Source: Onchocerca volvulus | Taxonomy: Eukaryota; Nematoda; Chromadorea; Rhabditida; Onchocercidae | Length of the DNA: 64,000 nt | Direction of reading: 5' to 3' | NCBI GenBank assembly: GCA_000499405.2 | Contig: HG738138.1 | Coordinates: forward strand, 4,080,368 to 4,144,367 | Part shown: piece after piece, positions 25,064 to 37,689 of the stretch | How positions within the stretch are numbered: the stretch's first letter is position 1 | Layout of the letters: every line of letters starts with the position of its first letter | Notes under the pieces: model-generated | What the model was told of the DNA's origin: nothing | Seen by the model: only the letters and a program-made list of their open reading frames with translations | Databases searched by the model: none | Position numbers and translations under genes: made by a program

Positions 25064-26706
25064 ATGTTGATTATTTTGGCTTTAATCTGCTTCTCGATTC
25101 TCTTCCAGTCAAATTCATTGCTCATATTTCCAAAAGGTTAGCTTTTTACTTATTGTTAACTAGTTTTACAAATGTATTTTGTCAGTCTTATCAAAACGTC
25201 TTCGGAATCAATATTCCAATCTCTGGTTGTTCAAATAAGATTCTTTTTAATGATAATTTAACAGGGCTATATATCAGTTTCTGGAATTTCAATTCTCAGT
25301 ATACTGTGCCCGAAATTTCAGCTTAAACTTAAATGGAAATTTCATAAAAAATATCTGAAAATCTGCTGCTTAAATTACAAGAACTTTAGTGAAAGTCCCA
25401 AGTGACTGTATGCAAGCAATGTGTGAGGCAGATTCAGGATGTGTTCCAGAAGGTTGCGACACGGATATCCATGGAAGGTATGGATGCGGGTATTTTCGAC
25501 TCAACATCTTTCACTATAAAGTATGGGTGCTTGTCGCTCAATTGAATTTTTTTTTTCTGTCATTTCCGTACTTAAAATGTGATGTTTGTTTTCTGTTGGT
25601 TGTTTAAAGAACAGAGATTCTGCCATCTACCAATTCAAATATCAATTTAACAAAAAGAAATCAAAAAGATCTCGATATCGTTACTTTTAATTTCTATATT
25701 TTCATACAGTTTGAGATCTATTATCGATGAAAATTTAATCAGTTTTTAATCGTTTTTTACTGCATCTTTGGAATATCAATGTCTTTTAGCAAAAAAAAAA
25801 GCAGCATAAAACAGGTAGCTTTTCTTGATTAAATAATCTTCTTTATAAACGGAAGAAATTGATAATACGGGATCGGAAGAATAGGTTAATAATTCAAATT
25901 ATAGCTATGTTATCAACCGGGTAAAGAAGACGATCAGGATGAGGAAGAGGCATGGTTAACGTGCGCCAAAAATTATGAGTGCTCTCAGGAATGCGTTCGG
26001 GTAATTCGGTTTTTTTCAATTTGCATGGATGTCAAGCATTTTTGAAGTATTTCTTGGCATTTCTTTGAAGAAGAATTTTGGCAAAAATGAGATAACTAAA
26101 TTTATCTAGTTTCCTCTATCGATCGAGTTATACTCAACATTTTTTGCAATTTATTTCTTAAAACTTATTCAAAAAATACCCTAAATTGCATTTTAATTAT
26201 TAATTTCTTTTCATGATACTTCTAATTTTTTAAGATTTTTCAGAATATGGATAAATAATTCTTTCAAAACTGATGGATTGTATCTCTAGGGATATTTCTC
26301 AACTTATTAATAAGCTACTTAGTACATCATAATGTAATTAGGAGGAAAGGAAGGGGGGATTGAAAAAACGTATCATCACTTGCATGTAAAATTTATTTAG
26401 CCTCAAAAGTTTCATTTTATTCCATTCATTATCATTTCATTTTTGGAAAATTTTTGTTCAAAAATGCTATATCTCTGCTAGATTCTTAGCTCCATTATTG
26501 ATCATTTTCAACTGAAAAATAGAAATTCAGAATAACTAGTATTTTCTAAATTTCAGCGACTAAGTAATCGTTATAAGCTAAAATGCTACGGGAAAAGTGA
26601 ATGCGAAACTCTAGCAAGAATTCATGATGGCGGTGCAAATGGCTGCCGCTCCAAGGACACATTAGCCTACTGGAATACTGTAAAGGAAAAATGTCCATAC
26701 TGCTAG
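25064..26706 (+). CDS. Secreted i-type (invertebrate) lysozyme family protein
   Basis: I-type (destabilase) lysozymes cleave peptidoglycan and serve in digestion or immunity. Exons: 25064-25136, 25390-25520, 25905-26000, 26557-26706; phases agree and give 149 residues. Residues 1 to about 18 form a signal peptide (MLIILALICFSILFQSNS). The domain follows: C31, C36, C42, C47, C57 with GCGYF, then W85..C88, C94, C98, and ARIHDGGANGC at 120-130, with YWN at 138. Compared with the family motif CxxCxCxxESGC, residue 34 is Ala instead of Cys, and the catalytic Glu position is Asp (D39). The second catalytic Asp (D50) is kept. An acidic run (EDDQDEEE, 76-83) lies where the family has a short neutral loop. 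The fold call is firm. Muramidase activity is uncertain. AATAAA follows at 26876. Confidence 0.93.
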
Positions 26707-26875
26707 AAGATCTGAATTCTCTGCAAATATATGACAATATTTGCAATTTAAAAGAGTTCGGAGCTTTTACTTTGATATTGTTTCGTTTTCTGATGTCTTT
26801 CTTTTTCAGAGCTGATAGAGATTTGCTTTATCAGTAGGCATTTATCATTATTTTATTCCCAGTTCATTTACAAAT

Positions 26876-26881
26876 AATAAA
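26876..26881 (+). terminator. Polyadenylation signal AATAAA
   Basis: Canonical AATAAA 169 nt after the lysozyme stop codon. Confidence 0.55.
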
Positions 26882-29767
26882 TTCAATATAAACTTTCCTT
26901 TATTAATTTCCTTTCTTTTAGTTAAATTGAATATGGATTGACAGGTATTTCTATCCACAACGTTTCACAATATTTCAATCAATCTTGAGTATGTCGTATG
27001 AAATGTTTTTTCACTTCAAAAGATTTTTTTCGCTTTTACATCATTTTCATTCGTATATGTCTGCTACGGAAGATTATACAAAAGTTGAAGAGAAATTTAA
27101 ATTTCAATAAATAAAGATGTGTGAATGAAAATTATTAGATCTAAACATTTTGCACTCTTGAAAAATCGTTTCCGTACATTCAAACTGAATAATTAGAGGT
27201 ATTTTGAAGAATACTGTGGTCAGTTAAGTAATTAAGTAATGCTACTAATTAAATAATTAAGGATTACAGCCTTGCATCTCATGTCAGCATATGCTCGCAT
27301 CATTCGCATTCCTTCTGCAATAATCTTGCAGTTTACTTCTTACACTAGCTAAATCTACTGTAGAAATCTAGAAGCAACGATATGATCGTCTGCAGCGTCA
27401 CATAACATGAATTTATTTCTTTTAGAGTGCATCCCAGATAGAAAGCTTGATTGATATGCTTAAAATGTTGCTTTGCAGTTTCACTGCTCATAATTGACTT
27501 CCGATCGATCTTTTTGAATAGACCTTTGACCTCCTTTAACTTATATTATAAGATATTATTCGATTACGAAATTAAGTGAATTAAAAGAAATACTAAAATG
27601 TAGCGGCAATAAAGATGAAGTTTACTTATTACAGATATGCAGTTCATAAGTTATTTAGCTGCATAAATTTAATGACAATACTGCAACTTTCAAGAATTTA
27701 AGATTTTTTTTTTCTTTTTAGTAGCTGCAAAATGCCTTCTCTCTTCCGAACGAAAGCGAAACTTTATTTATCAGCTGCAACGATATATTTGATCTGACTA
27801 CTTATAATGCAATAAAAGCAGCAAAATAGGGAGAATGCAAATCAAAATATTTGGTTATGCAAACCAGAGATAACTGGTATATTTTATGATCAATATTTCA
27901 CTTTTACACTTATAAAAAAATTTCACCATGCTAATTAAATTCTCGAATGCTAACTCGTATAAATGAAGAAACGATGTTCATAAATTTTCAACAATTTAAT
28001 TCATAGCATTTTTATATAGCCGCAGATGAAAAATTATCCTTTCTTCCAATTTGGAAAATTTCTAGACCAATCTGCAAAAGAACTTTAGAAAAAAATAATG
28101 ACTCAATTTAGAAACTAGATTTTAATCAAAACTAAATTGAAAATACATATATGTGATCGTTATTAAAATCATCATATATCGCGGCAATAGAACATATAAT
28201 TTTCTTTTCACAATTTCACAAATAAAAGATATCAAATTTAAATCACTGTCCCAAGAAATGATATTAGAATCTCATCCATTATCTTCCAACTTTGAAATAC
28301 ATATTAAGGAAACTTATTCCTCTTTTTTATCGCAATTAACCTGAGTTAATTAACCAAGTTGATAGTTTCCAAGTCTGACAAAAATAGAACCCAGCATTAG
28401 AACAGGAATCCATGTTAGATCTGTATAAAAATTGGTTTGATTTTGGAAGTTTTTGGCTATCAGCAACTTTCATTTCCTCAGATTACAAATATTATAAAAA
28501 GATCAAGCAAATCTAACCAGCGAAAAAAACAGTCATTAGAAAACAAAAAAATCTTTATAAAATCACTGCACAACTATTTTCCAGGGATAATTTTATCAAA
28601 TAGAGCGTTTATGCGACACACTATCGGACATCTCGAGATGTCATTTAAGGAATATTATTCATAAATAAAGCGAATGTATTTCCATAAATGATTACTGAAA
28701 GTTTTACGTACAAATATTGAAATTTACTAAAATTGAAAAAAATGTACGATTGATGTTCACATTTTTGAGGAAATCTTCACATTTTTTATCAGCTTAGTAA
28801 ATATATTCTATAAAAAAAGTTGTAATAATAGAATTTCTAGAATTTTAACTTTATTAAATCCAAATTTGGCTTTGGTATCTGATTTAGGCCAAGCAATTTT
28901 ATCGAACAGTTACGGATAGTACGAATTCAAAATAAACATATTTTATAAAAAGTTGTATTTACAAATGCCAGTGATTCTCTCTTAATTTTCCACTCGATTC
29001 GTAAATATTTCGCTCCATCTCAGTTAATCCTGGCATATGCTATAATCAGAGCAACATTTCAGGATGCAATAATACAGTGAATTACAAATTTTTACGCATT
29101 ATTATTTACATAGGTTATTATATAAGATGTGCATGAGTATTGTGAAAATACTTCGGAAAAAAAAAGTGATTTGAACAATATTTCAACTATATTGTTTCAG
29201 CTTTTTTGGTGGTGCCCTTTTGTTTTCCAAAAAATGGAAAATGAAAATTTTGGCAATTGCCCTCGAATGCACCTTCCAAGTTTAACATACACTAATACCT
29301 TGCTATTACCTCGCAATATCCAAAAAGTAAAGTCTACGTCCTTTATTCAGCGTTTCCAACTTTCAACAGAAGGTATTGTATTTTCATTTCAGACGGCTAA
29401 GTAAATTTAATTTACCAAAATCACTTATTGACAACATCCTCGAGAGTTCTTCTGTTTCTCGGAAATAGAAGAACTATGAAAAAAAAAATGAAAATAAGCG
29501 ATACGGATTAGGGATATATTATTACTTGATTGTTAAAGTTTCAAAAAAATATTCCAAGAAAATTAGCGAAAAAAATCTGCATATGTTGCCCGTAGTGAAA
29601 TGAATACAAGCTAAAGAAATAATAAACGGGCTCTCTTAGGAGGATCACTGGTCATCAAAAAACCTTGTATCATTTAACTTGTTTGTATTAATTTTGAGTG
29701 ATTCAAACAGTCTAGTTTTAACTGTGAACACGTCATATCGTGTTCATACTTTCGTTGTAATTTCAAG
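26882..29767. other. Intergenic DNA, no supported gene
   Basis: About 2.9 kb of A/T-rich sequence. Frames of 63-91 codons at 28.15, 28.44 and 29.13 kb are Lys/Phe/Asn/Ile-rich with no motif and no convincing splice context, so I treat them as chance. Confidence 0.5.
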
Positions 29768-30082
29768 ATGTCCTGTGTGAAATCCGAATACTATCCAAAA
29801 AAGTTATTAATTCCGCACCACAACGCTTCCTTTTTCGATTTTGCTGAAACATTTGCAAACGAGCAATCGGGTAGAGTTGCGCTATTTGATGTCAATGAAT
29901 ATAATAAGCAATTACAGCCCATTATTTATAGATTTGAAATAACGAAGGAACTAACACATCTAATAATTTGTTTTCAGAATGAAGTTGTGAACGACATGCA
30001 AAAGGGTTCGCTATTTTCTTCAAGTATCAATTCGCTGGTGTCATCCGACATCAACAATCAGACTGGCAACTACTCCCATTAG
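29768..30082 (+). CDS. Possible small single-exon gene, unrecognised
   Basis: A 104-codon frame starting MSCVKSEYYPKKLL and ending in TAG. A plausible acceptor (GTAATTTCAAG) directly abuts the ATG. The composition (ANEQSGRVALFDVNEYNKQL, then SSSINSLVSSDINNQTGNYS) is more protein-like than the chance frames nearby. TTTGTTTTCAG at about 29967-29977 could be an internal acceptor, so a two-exon version is possible. There is no signal peptide or membrane segment and no family I recognise. It could still be a chance frame. Confidence 0.35.
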   Translation: MSCVKSEYYPKKLLIPHHNASFFDFAETFANEQSGRVALFDVNEYNKQLQPIIYRFEITKELTHLIICFQNEVVNDMQKGSLFSSSINSLVSSDINNQTGNYSH

Positions 30083-31112
30083 CTATCAAGAATAGCACGT
30101 GACACAGTCACAAAGTCAAAATATCCAAAGATGGAAATTGTGAAAATAATTTAAAAACCAAAATATTTTTGTAAATATCTCACAGCGCCTAATATTTGAT
30201 AGTGAATCTCACACAGTGCGAAGTAATGATCTATTCCTGATTACAAACATCTTGCTAGTATAGAAATTTATTGGTTTCCTTTTTTTTTTCTTCCAATATA
30301 TCTTTCATATGAGGAAAAACTAGTTAATAAATCACAGTAATCACGGTATATTTTTCACAACTGTCGAAAATTATTTTACAAAAAGTGATTCAGCAAAAAT
30401 ATTTCACAGAACTAGTAATATGCTTTCACCACTTATCAGAATACATCGATATTTTCGAAAGTTTTCATATGCACCACTTATTACTTCTGATATTACATTC
30501 GTAAACAGTAATAATTCAGTGAAATAATGTTAGCCTGACAGGCTACAGCAACAATATCCAGATTTTTATGAGACCCAAAAGCATTCATAAACTTCCAAAA
30601 CTTCCTTTCGATTGTAAATTGCACATTAAAGGAGTTTAAAAAAGGCAAAAAAAGTTGGATCCTAAAAATACTGCGAAACAGCACATTAAACTAAGATAAG
30701 TAATAATGTTCTAATCTGCCATAACAACTGCCTGAAAACCTTATATTATTAGAGAATAAAATAACACTGTTCTACCATAAAATTACAAGAAAAGTAGAAA
30801 TTTACTCTTATGAGTAGAATAAAGTGCCGCACATCACATATATTGCAATATTAAAATGATGAAAAAGATTTTAAAAACAGATTTTAAAATTAAGGGCTTT
30901 ATTTAAGTCGGAGCACTGAAAATACCAATGCAGCCAAAACATCGGATAACCATAAGAGAAAACATTACTGTCGAACCACTGTATCTAAAATAACAGATCG
31001 GAAATTTAGATGAGATTGTAAATCATTTATAAGCAAACATTCAGGCGTCAAAAAAACCGATGCTATGTTCAATCCACTAAGTTTACGATAGATATCAACC
31101 TTATCACCACTT
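30083..31112. other. Intergenic DNA and 3' UTR of the minus-strand gene
   Basis: No supported exon. An open minus-strand frame (31147-30965) overlaps the last coding exon and runs past its stop in a different phase. It has no usable acceptor, so it was left out of the model. Confidence 0.45.
30898..30903 (-). terminator. Polyadenylation signal AATAAA (minus strand)
   Basis: Canonical AATAAA about 210 nt past the stop (31115-31113) of the unrecognised 12-exon minus-strand gene. Confidence 0.4.
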
Positions 31113-34100
31113 TTATTCGTGCTGGAAATTTCGATATAACTTACCATGAGAATTATTCAAGAGCTGACTTTTGAGTAATCGCACTTCATCCAATCTTTTT
31201 GTAATCTGCAGTAATGTCATAAAGTTGTGGAAGACTAGAAGACACGGAGTCTTGAAAATCTTAACGGAAAAAGTGGCATTTTATCAGCTGAAATTTTACA
31301 TCAGCTGTATAACAAAAAGACGTGTTAAGCTTTCGAAAATGCCAGAAAGATTACCTGAAACGATTTACTGGAGAGGGTGCACAAATCTGCCTTAACTTTA
31401 TTGATTTTCGCATTAATATCATTTAAACTGTTTGTCAGTGAAGTTTCTTCTGCCACTAATGCCCACATTTTCTTCAGCTGTAACATATATTTAAAAAATT
31501 CGTGTTATGCTGTTGTCCATCTATTTTGGTGCGCCTTTGCATAAAAACATAGCAATTATAACAACCTTAGCGCCATCGTCTGTCATACCAAAAGCGCAGC
31601 CTTCTTGAATATTACCACTGGCACTTTTTCTTGAATCCTGCAAAACTTTTGCTGTTTTAATAATGTTAAACGATATTGCGAATCCTTAATTTACTAAGAA
31701 ATACTAACTACAAAAGTTAGTACGGATTACTTACTGCAAAAATTCTTGATACCAAATAGCTTGTAAGCAGAAACTACTTCATCTTTTATTTTGTGAAATT
31801 AGTCCCACAGCATATTTGAAATTCTAACCTTATTTTGACAGTGATACTGAATACTGGAACATTTCATGTATTTCTACCTATCAGTTATATAAGTGATGCA
31901 GAAAGCTACAAAGTGATTTTGATATGAAATTTGATACAGCGATGCATATGACCCATCCCTAGTTAGGAAATCCTTAAGCAAATCAGGTTATGAAAATACT
32001 ACATGTACGGTTCGCTTAATTGCCTGCACACATCGCTTAGGTTGTCATAAACTTTGAAAGACTGATTCTTTGAAAAAAAAAAAATTATGCTTGCTGAATT
32101 CTTCTGATGATAAAACACACAAGACACAAAAAAAGCAATACCTGACTGGTACGAAAATGAGAGTTAGCAGCTGTTTGAAGCTGAGCTCTTTCTACCAAAG
32201 ATTCTACTTCTTTCTTTACTTCTTTTTCTGCAGCATCCTTAGTATCACCAATAAGTGACAAGTCTTTCGCTGCAAGCAGTAATTTGATATGCATAACAGA
32301 GTGATTTGGAATACGATTTCGACAATAGAAAATTAATGCATGATTGCATATCCATCAAAAAACATTAAGAACTACTGAATGAACAAATATGAAATATGCT
32401 CGACAATTATTTGATACTCAATTTTGAAACAAGATTGAACATAAAAAACATTAGCACATAAATATATATTTCATCCGCATAGAGCGTGAAGGTAAATGAA
32501 CTTGTTGAAAGCAAACTGTGTCTAAACCATCATATGTAATAAAGAGAAAATACAAGTGTTTTCTAAGTAGAATTTTACAAATTACTTTTTTTTTCTTATA
32601 GGATTCATATGAAAATAAATCTACAATGACAACCAAAAAAAAAAAAAACCTACCATCGCTTCTGTTGCTCATAATTTTCCGACTGCTTCTATTGATTGCG
32701 GTAAGCGGTAGAATTTTAGTTCGCGTAAAAAATGAAATTTTTTTTGCATCCTGAAAAATCGAGCTAATCAATGTTTCTAACTCAACATAAATTTTCCGAT
32801 TTTTATCAAGATCATCCATATTACGAGTCATTAGACAAAAGATTAAAAGTGCTTTTAATAAAACGAATGAAACAACTAGCAATCCCAGAATGCTTCAGCT
32901 CTTTACTTTAAAATTTAATGCTTCACTTCTTTTTAAAATTCCGCATGCTACGTTGAACTTAATCTCTTATAATGCATATGAATTTTTATTAGATAAGTAA
33001 TTCACTAAGAAATAAGATTTATTTTTAATATTATCTACAGCACTAAATGGTTGCATATAAACGATCTTGAATTAACCCATATGAAGTAAACACATTACAA
33101 CGAAATAAATTCAAGCGAGTTACCTGTAAGTCAAATTCAGAAATTCCATGACTCGAGTCTACTTTCAAAAGCATGCTTTTCTCTGCCAAAGTTTTATTCT
33201 CATTACCAGCACAAGCAGTTTTGCTTTGTTCGATTCTTTTTTTGAAATTATTCCAGCAGAGATCAAAAAAATCTGAAAGTTTGACACAAAATATTAAGTA
33301 TTGAAAGAAAGTAGCCAAACGAAACAAAAATAATATTAGAATGCAAGAAAATGATAAACGAAAGCAAAGAAAAGTGCTGCAAAATGAATAAATAACAGAA
33401 AATTCGCAGATTTTTTATTTCGTGATTACTTCATTTGTTTAGCAAAAAAAAATTATACAAATAGGAGAAAGTTGGGAAATGGATGAAGTTAATATGTACA
33501 TAGCAACTTTCAAGAAACTTCACAGCAGTTACATAGATCAAAGGAAATATTTCGATTAAATTTGAAAATAGATAATTAAATTAAAAATACTTTGATTAAA
33601 TTTTGCTGCCGCGGATGGAGGAGCTGGAGGAACTGTTAAAGGTGGAACTGTTGGTGTTTGACTTGCTCTCTTTGCATCTAACCTTTCGCTGTTGGACATA
33701 TGCGATTTCCGTCTCGTTACACAATATTTTTCCAAACGATCTTTCAACATTTTCTGACTTCTTTGTTTCAAAAATATGGACCTACTTTTCATTGCCAATT
33801 TTTCCCAGCTAAATTATCTACGAAATGTTTCATTTGAACTAAATTAGTCAAAACGAATGGCTGCATCTGTAGTTTAGCCATGTAACACAGAATAATCGAT
33901 TAGTTCTAATGATCTAGTAATTCAGAGATTCAATTCCATTTATTTTCGAAAAGAATGAAAATTAGTAACTTCTTCATTATTACTACTAAAATGTCTCAAT
34001 TGACTTTCTAGAAAGTAATACAACAAAATAAAATACTGCATACTCAGAGCTACGGTTCAGAATTGCGGAAGGACGCGATGAGCAAACCACTCTGGGGAAA

Positions 34101-35649
34101 CATTTTTTTCCATGTCCAGCAATTTTGTCATTTGAGTTTGCTTCAGTAAGGGATGGTGTCGAAGAATTCGTCCCACCCATCAATAACACTGCAAAATTAC
34201 ATATGCAAAATCAAGAATATGAAATGTGAACAAAGTAGCTTGTAGCAAATAAAAAAACTGTTTTACAAAATTTTACAAATAATCAGCGAACAAACAAAAC
34301 TGCTCCATGTCTATCGCGAATCGGTAACAGGAATTTGAGATATTCCTAGATATCTTATAAGATCAGATCTTAGCAATAAAGTGACAGTAGCAAGAGACCA
34401 TTAGTTTAAGAGAAAAGAGTACGGAAGTTTCATGTCAAACAAGGAGACAAGCCACGAGTTATTATCCTGCTAACTTCATATTATTCAAATAAACCAGTGA
34501 ATGCTTAGCCGATGAATGAAATAGCATCGAGAATCTCGTTAACATGCTTAAGCATTACTGGATCTAGAGTTAAGTTAAGCTCCTATCATTATGCGCGTCA
34601 TACAAAATAATCGAATACTGTTCATGATAAATAGGTATGAGCAAAACCAAATCAACCTTTTTCCTCCGTGTGCATCTCCTTTTTCAACTTAGTAGGCGGT
34701 TCCTCATCAGTTTGATCTTCAAGTTCTCCCTTTTTTGGACTCGACAGCAAAGTTGATTCTAGAATGTATTTATGTGTATTTGAATTACCACTCGACAAGC
34801 CCTGAGTTGAAATATCACCAGATGGAAGTTTCGACGTCACCACTGTTTTCGTCGTTCCTAATACAGCTTTCTCTAACAGTTCCGATGCATTTGTACTTCG
34901 AACGGTTGTTCTGCAATCAGAAATAGCTGCAAAAAATATAAGAAATTTTCAGCAGCTACCCTGCTCAATATTTGAAAATATGAAAGATTTCACAAAAACA
35001 GGTTTTAACGGTAATGGCATTACAAAACAAAGATTACAATAAATTGAATACCTAATTGGCGGCTTCAAACTGTAGGTTTTTTTCATTGAATTCACAATTA
35101 ATTTGCCTTTCTTGCAACATATATTAGGCACTTTAAACGAAAAACTGATATCCTGTGTACGGTTCCTAATCTGCTAAAAGCGTTTGAAAAACATGAACTA
35201 TTTCATGGATAGCCAAATTATTATTAAAATAAATTATATCTATATATATATATATATAAAAAAAGAAAAACAAAAAGCGATCTGGGCGTTAACATCAAAA
35301 TTATTATCATAGTATTACAACCCCTTGACTTACCTTTTCAGAAGAAGGGCGTTCAAAATAACGCTTTTCTAAAGTCGTCTGTCGATCTACTGGTCCTGAA
35401 GGAATCACTCGACACCAAGGTTTCAATTTTGGCCTCACACTGTAAAAAAAATCACTATAAATAGTGACAAAATGTCCCAAGCTATAAAATATACGGATAC
35501 TTAATTTTTTTTATAAAAAATTACAAATTAAAAGTTCTATACCGAGAGATGAAATAACTTGATGTAACATTAGAGTTTGTAGTTGCTGATGTTGTTGCTT
35601 CCTTTGTTGAACCACAACTCCACGCACGTTTCTGCCTCAAAGTATTCAT
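31113..35649 (-). CDS. Unrecognised basic, mostly disordered protein with C-terminal coiled coil
   Basis: I do not recognise this protein. Exons on the minus strand, 5' to 3': 35649-35543, 35439-35334, 35173-35052, 34910-34657, 34188-34044, 33808-33591, 33272-33124, 32750-32654, 32269-32142, 31637-31566, 31477-31355, 31205-31113. Every junction is in phase, giving 537 residues, which strongly supports a real gene. The N-terminal part is basic (MNTLRQKRAW). Residues about 115-245 are Ser/Thr-rich with an acidic patch and a Lys patch (EEPPTKLKKE). A basic helical segment (KQRSQKMLKDRLEKY, about 255-270) and a Pro-rich linker (TVPPLTVPPAPPSAAA) follow. The C terminus (about 405-537) is predicted helical: KEVKKEVESLVERAQL, SLNDINAKINKVKADL, TKRLDEVRLLKSQLL. 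There is no signal peptide or membrane span, so a nuclear or cytoskeletal role is possible but is only a guess. The ATG lies 12 nt after a strong acceptor (CGTTTTCAG). Confidence 0.75.
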
Positions 35650-35661
35650 TTATATGCGCGG

Positions 35662-35663
35662 CT
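35662..35663 (-). promoter_or_regulatory. 3' splice acceptor before the ATG of the 12-exon minus-strand gene
   Basis: CGTTTTCAG followed by a 12-nt leader and then the ATG (35649-35647). The very short leader fits a trans-spliced mRNA. Confidence 0.45.
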
Positions 35664-37645
35664 GAAAACGAATTTCAATAAACAACCAGTAATGCTTCAC
35701 TAAAATTAGTTTTAGCTACGAGCAATTGCAATTATGCGAAATAGGTATTTGCTATTAGTATATTTGACAAAATACTAGATGAGATTTTCAATTAAACTAT
35801 CTTCACCAAAACAGTAATTGTAAATTATCGATGGAATTTATCAAAGGAAATCATACAAAGAAAGCATTACTAATTGTGCAGTTTGTTTTCAAAAATTTGT
35901 TGAAATCTGTTGAAATCCACAAGTGCATGCATTAATTACTTAATTTCTCGAATACTTGATAAAACTAAAGATGTAATCATTCTAGGGCTAAATAATAATA
36001 TGAGTAAAACTTTGTGACAAATTAATAATTCCACTTAAAATGAGTTCGTTAAATGCTACTTCAAAATCTAACATTTGCACCACCGTATGATGCGCAACCT
36101 GACACTAAAAAGTAACTGGAAACACTGACCACAAAACGAACTCCACACATCATTTATTTTCACGAAACAAAGGAAGCTGTTGCTGAATGCGGCCCCATTA
36201 TGATCGAGTTTATTGCAAAGGATATGGAATGAAGCAAATCTTGCTGTTTCATTCGTAGCTTCAAGAAATACGAAAAATTTGGGGACTATTAGAAATGATT
36301 TTTTTTCTTTGATCTTTATTCATTCTTCATTTTCTCTCCTTTTTTCATAAAAAATGAGGGACTAAGGATTGATTTGTTCAGTCATGTTTGAAAGAATTGA
36401 TATAATGGCTAATGGAGCTAAGTATCAAAAGTGATGATAACCGATTGATAACTATTATTCGGTTTTTAACTTTATACAATTCATAATTTATCAACTTTTC
36501 TGCGATATGGAAATGCAAATTTTTGTTGCTGCCATCTTCAATGGCTAATAGATGCATGACACAAACCACCTTGCATCTTGTGTAAATTGTTGAATTTTGA
36601 TCAGTCAAGCATCAAATGATTGTCGATTTTGCTGAATATTATTGAGTTGTCTCACTACTCAATCATCATCGAGAAGTAAAGTCTTACCAAGCATCAAGAG
36701 GCAGTGAACATTTCTGCTCTCATCTGTTTTTTCTTTTTTCTTCACATATGTTTAGTTCATTAAATCTGTATATGCGACTAATTTAGTAACAATGGACCTG
36801 ATCAAGTCAAATTCGAGTACCACATTAGCATTGAAAAAAGATTATTCTCGAAAATCACACAGATTTTAGATATTATATGACATGTTATCATGCCCATTCT
36901 CGTTACTTATACTACAACCTCTTCTGAAAGTAGTTGATCTATATTGAATATTGATTTAAAAAAAAAAAATTAAGGCGAAGATTAACAAATTAGATCATGA
37001 ACAAACAAGAAACTAATATCTTAAAATCTTTCATTTAATTTATATTCATTTGTCACTTTGCTGATCATCTGTAGTTAATTATCAATTTATCTATCCTATT
37101 CAAAATTAAGTTTAAAATTTAAATTATTTTCAAATCTTCTCTTTACGTCTACAAGTAACTTATGATCTGAATTTTTTCTTTTATTTCAAAGAAGTCTGAA
37201 AAATAGACAATGAGATCTCATTTGTAATTCAAAATTTTTTATTATTGCTTGTATCAGTTCTGAAAAAATTTCGTTATATAGTTGAATGATTAAAATTTGA
37301 CAATAACGTTTGTTTTAGCTGGTGTAAATAACATCATTTAAATCTAATAACTTTCACTGTCAAATCTTTTTTATTAGTAATGGTCAGCATTGAATGTTTG
37401 GTTATCTTTCAGTAAATAGAACTTTTTTCGATAAAAAAATTCAATTTTTTTTAACTTGAATTTTATTCAAGAAATCGAAGAATTTTCGCTTTGAAAAATG
37501 AGCAATTTCTTTTTTTGGCCTTTTCAGGGAAATAGTAGATCTCTTGACGATGGCTTTCATATAATTTATTCAATTATTCTTAGTTTGTGCTGTCCAATTT
37601 TTTGATAACCATCTGCTATGTTCGCCATTGTAGCTGTTTTTGATC

Positions 37646-37689
37646 ATTTATCGGACCTATTTATCATTTGATAAATAGGTCCGATAAAT
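37646..37689. repeat. Perfect palindrome, 21-bp arms, 2-nt loop
   Basis: Arms 37646-37666 and 37669-37689 are exact reverse complements (left arm begins ATTTATCGGACC) with TT at the centre. Confidence 0.9.
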
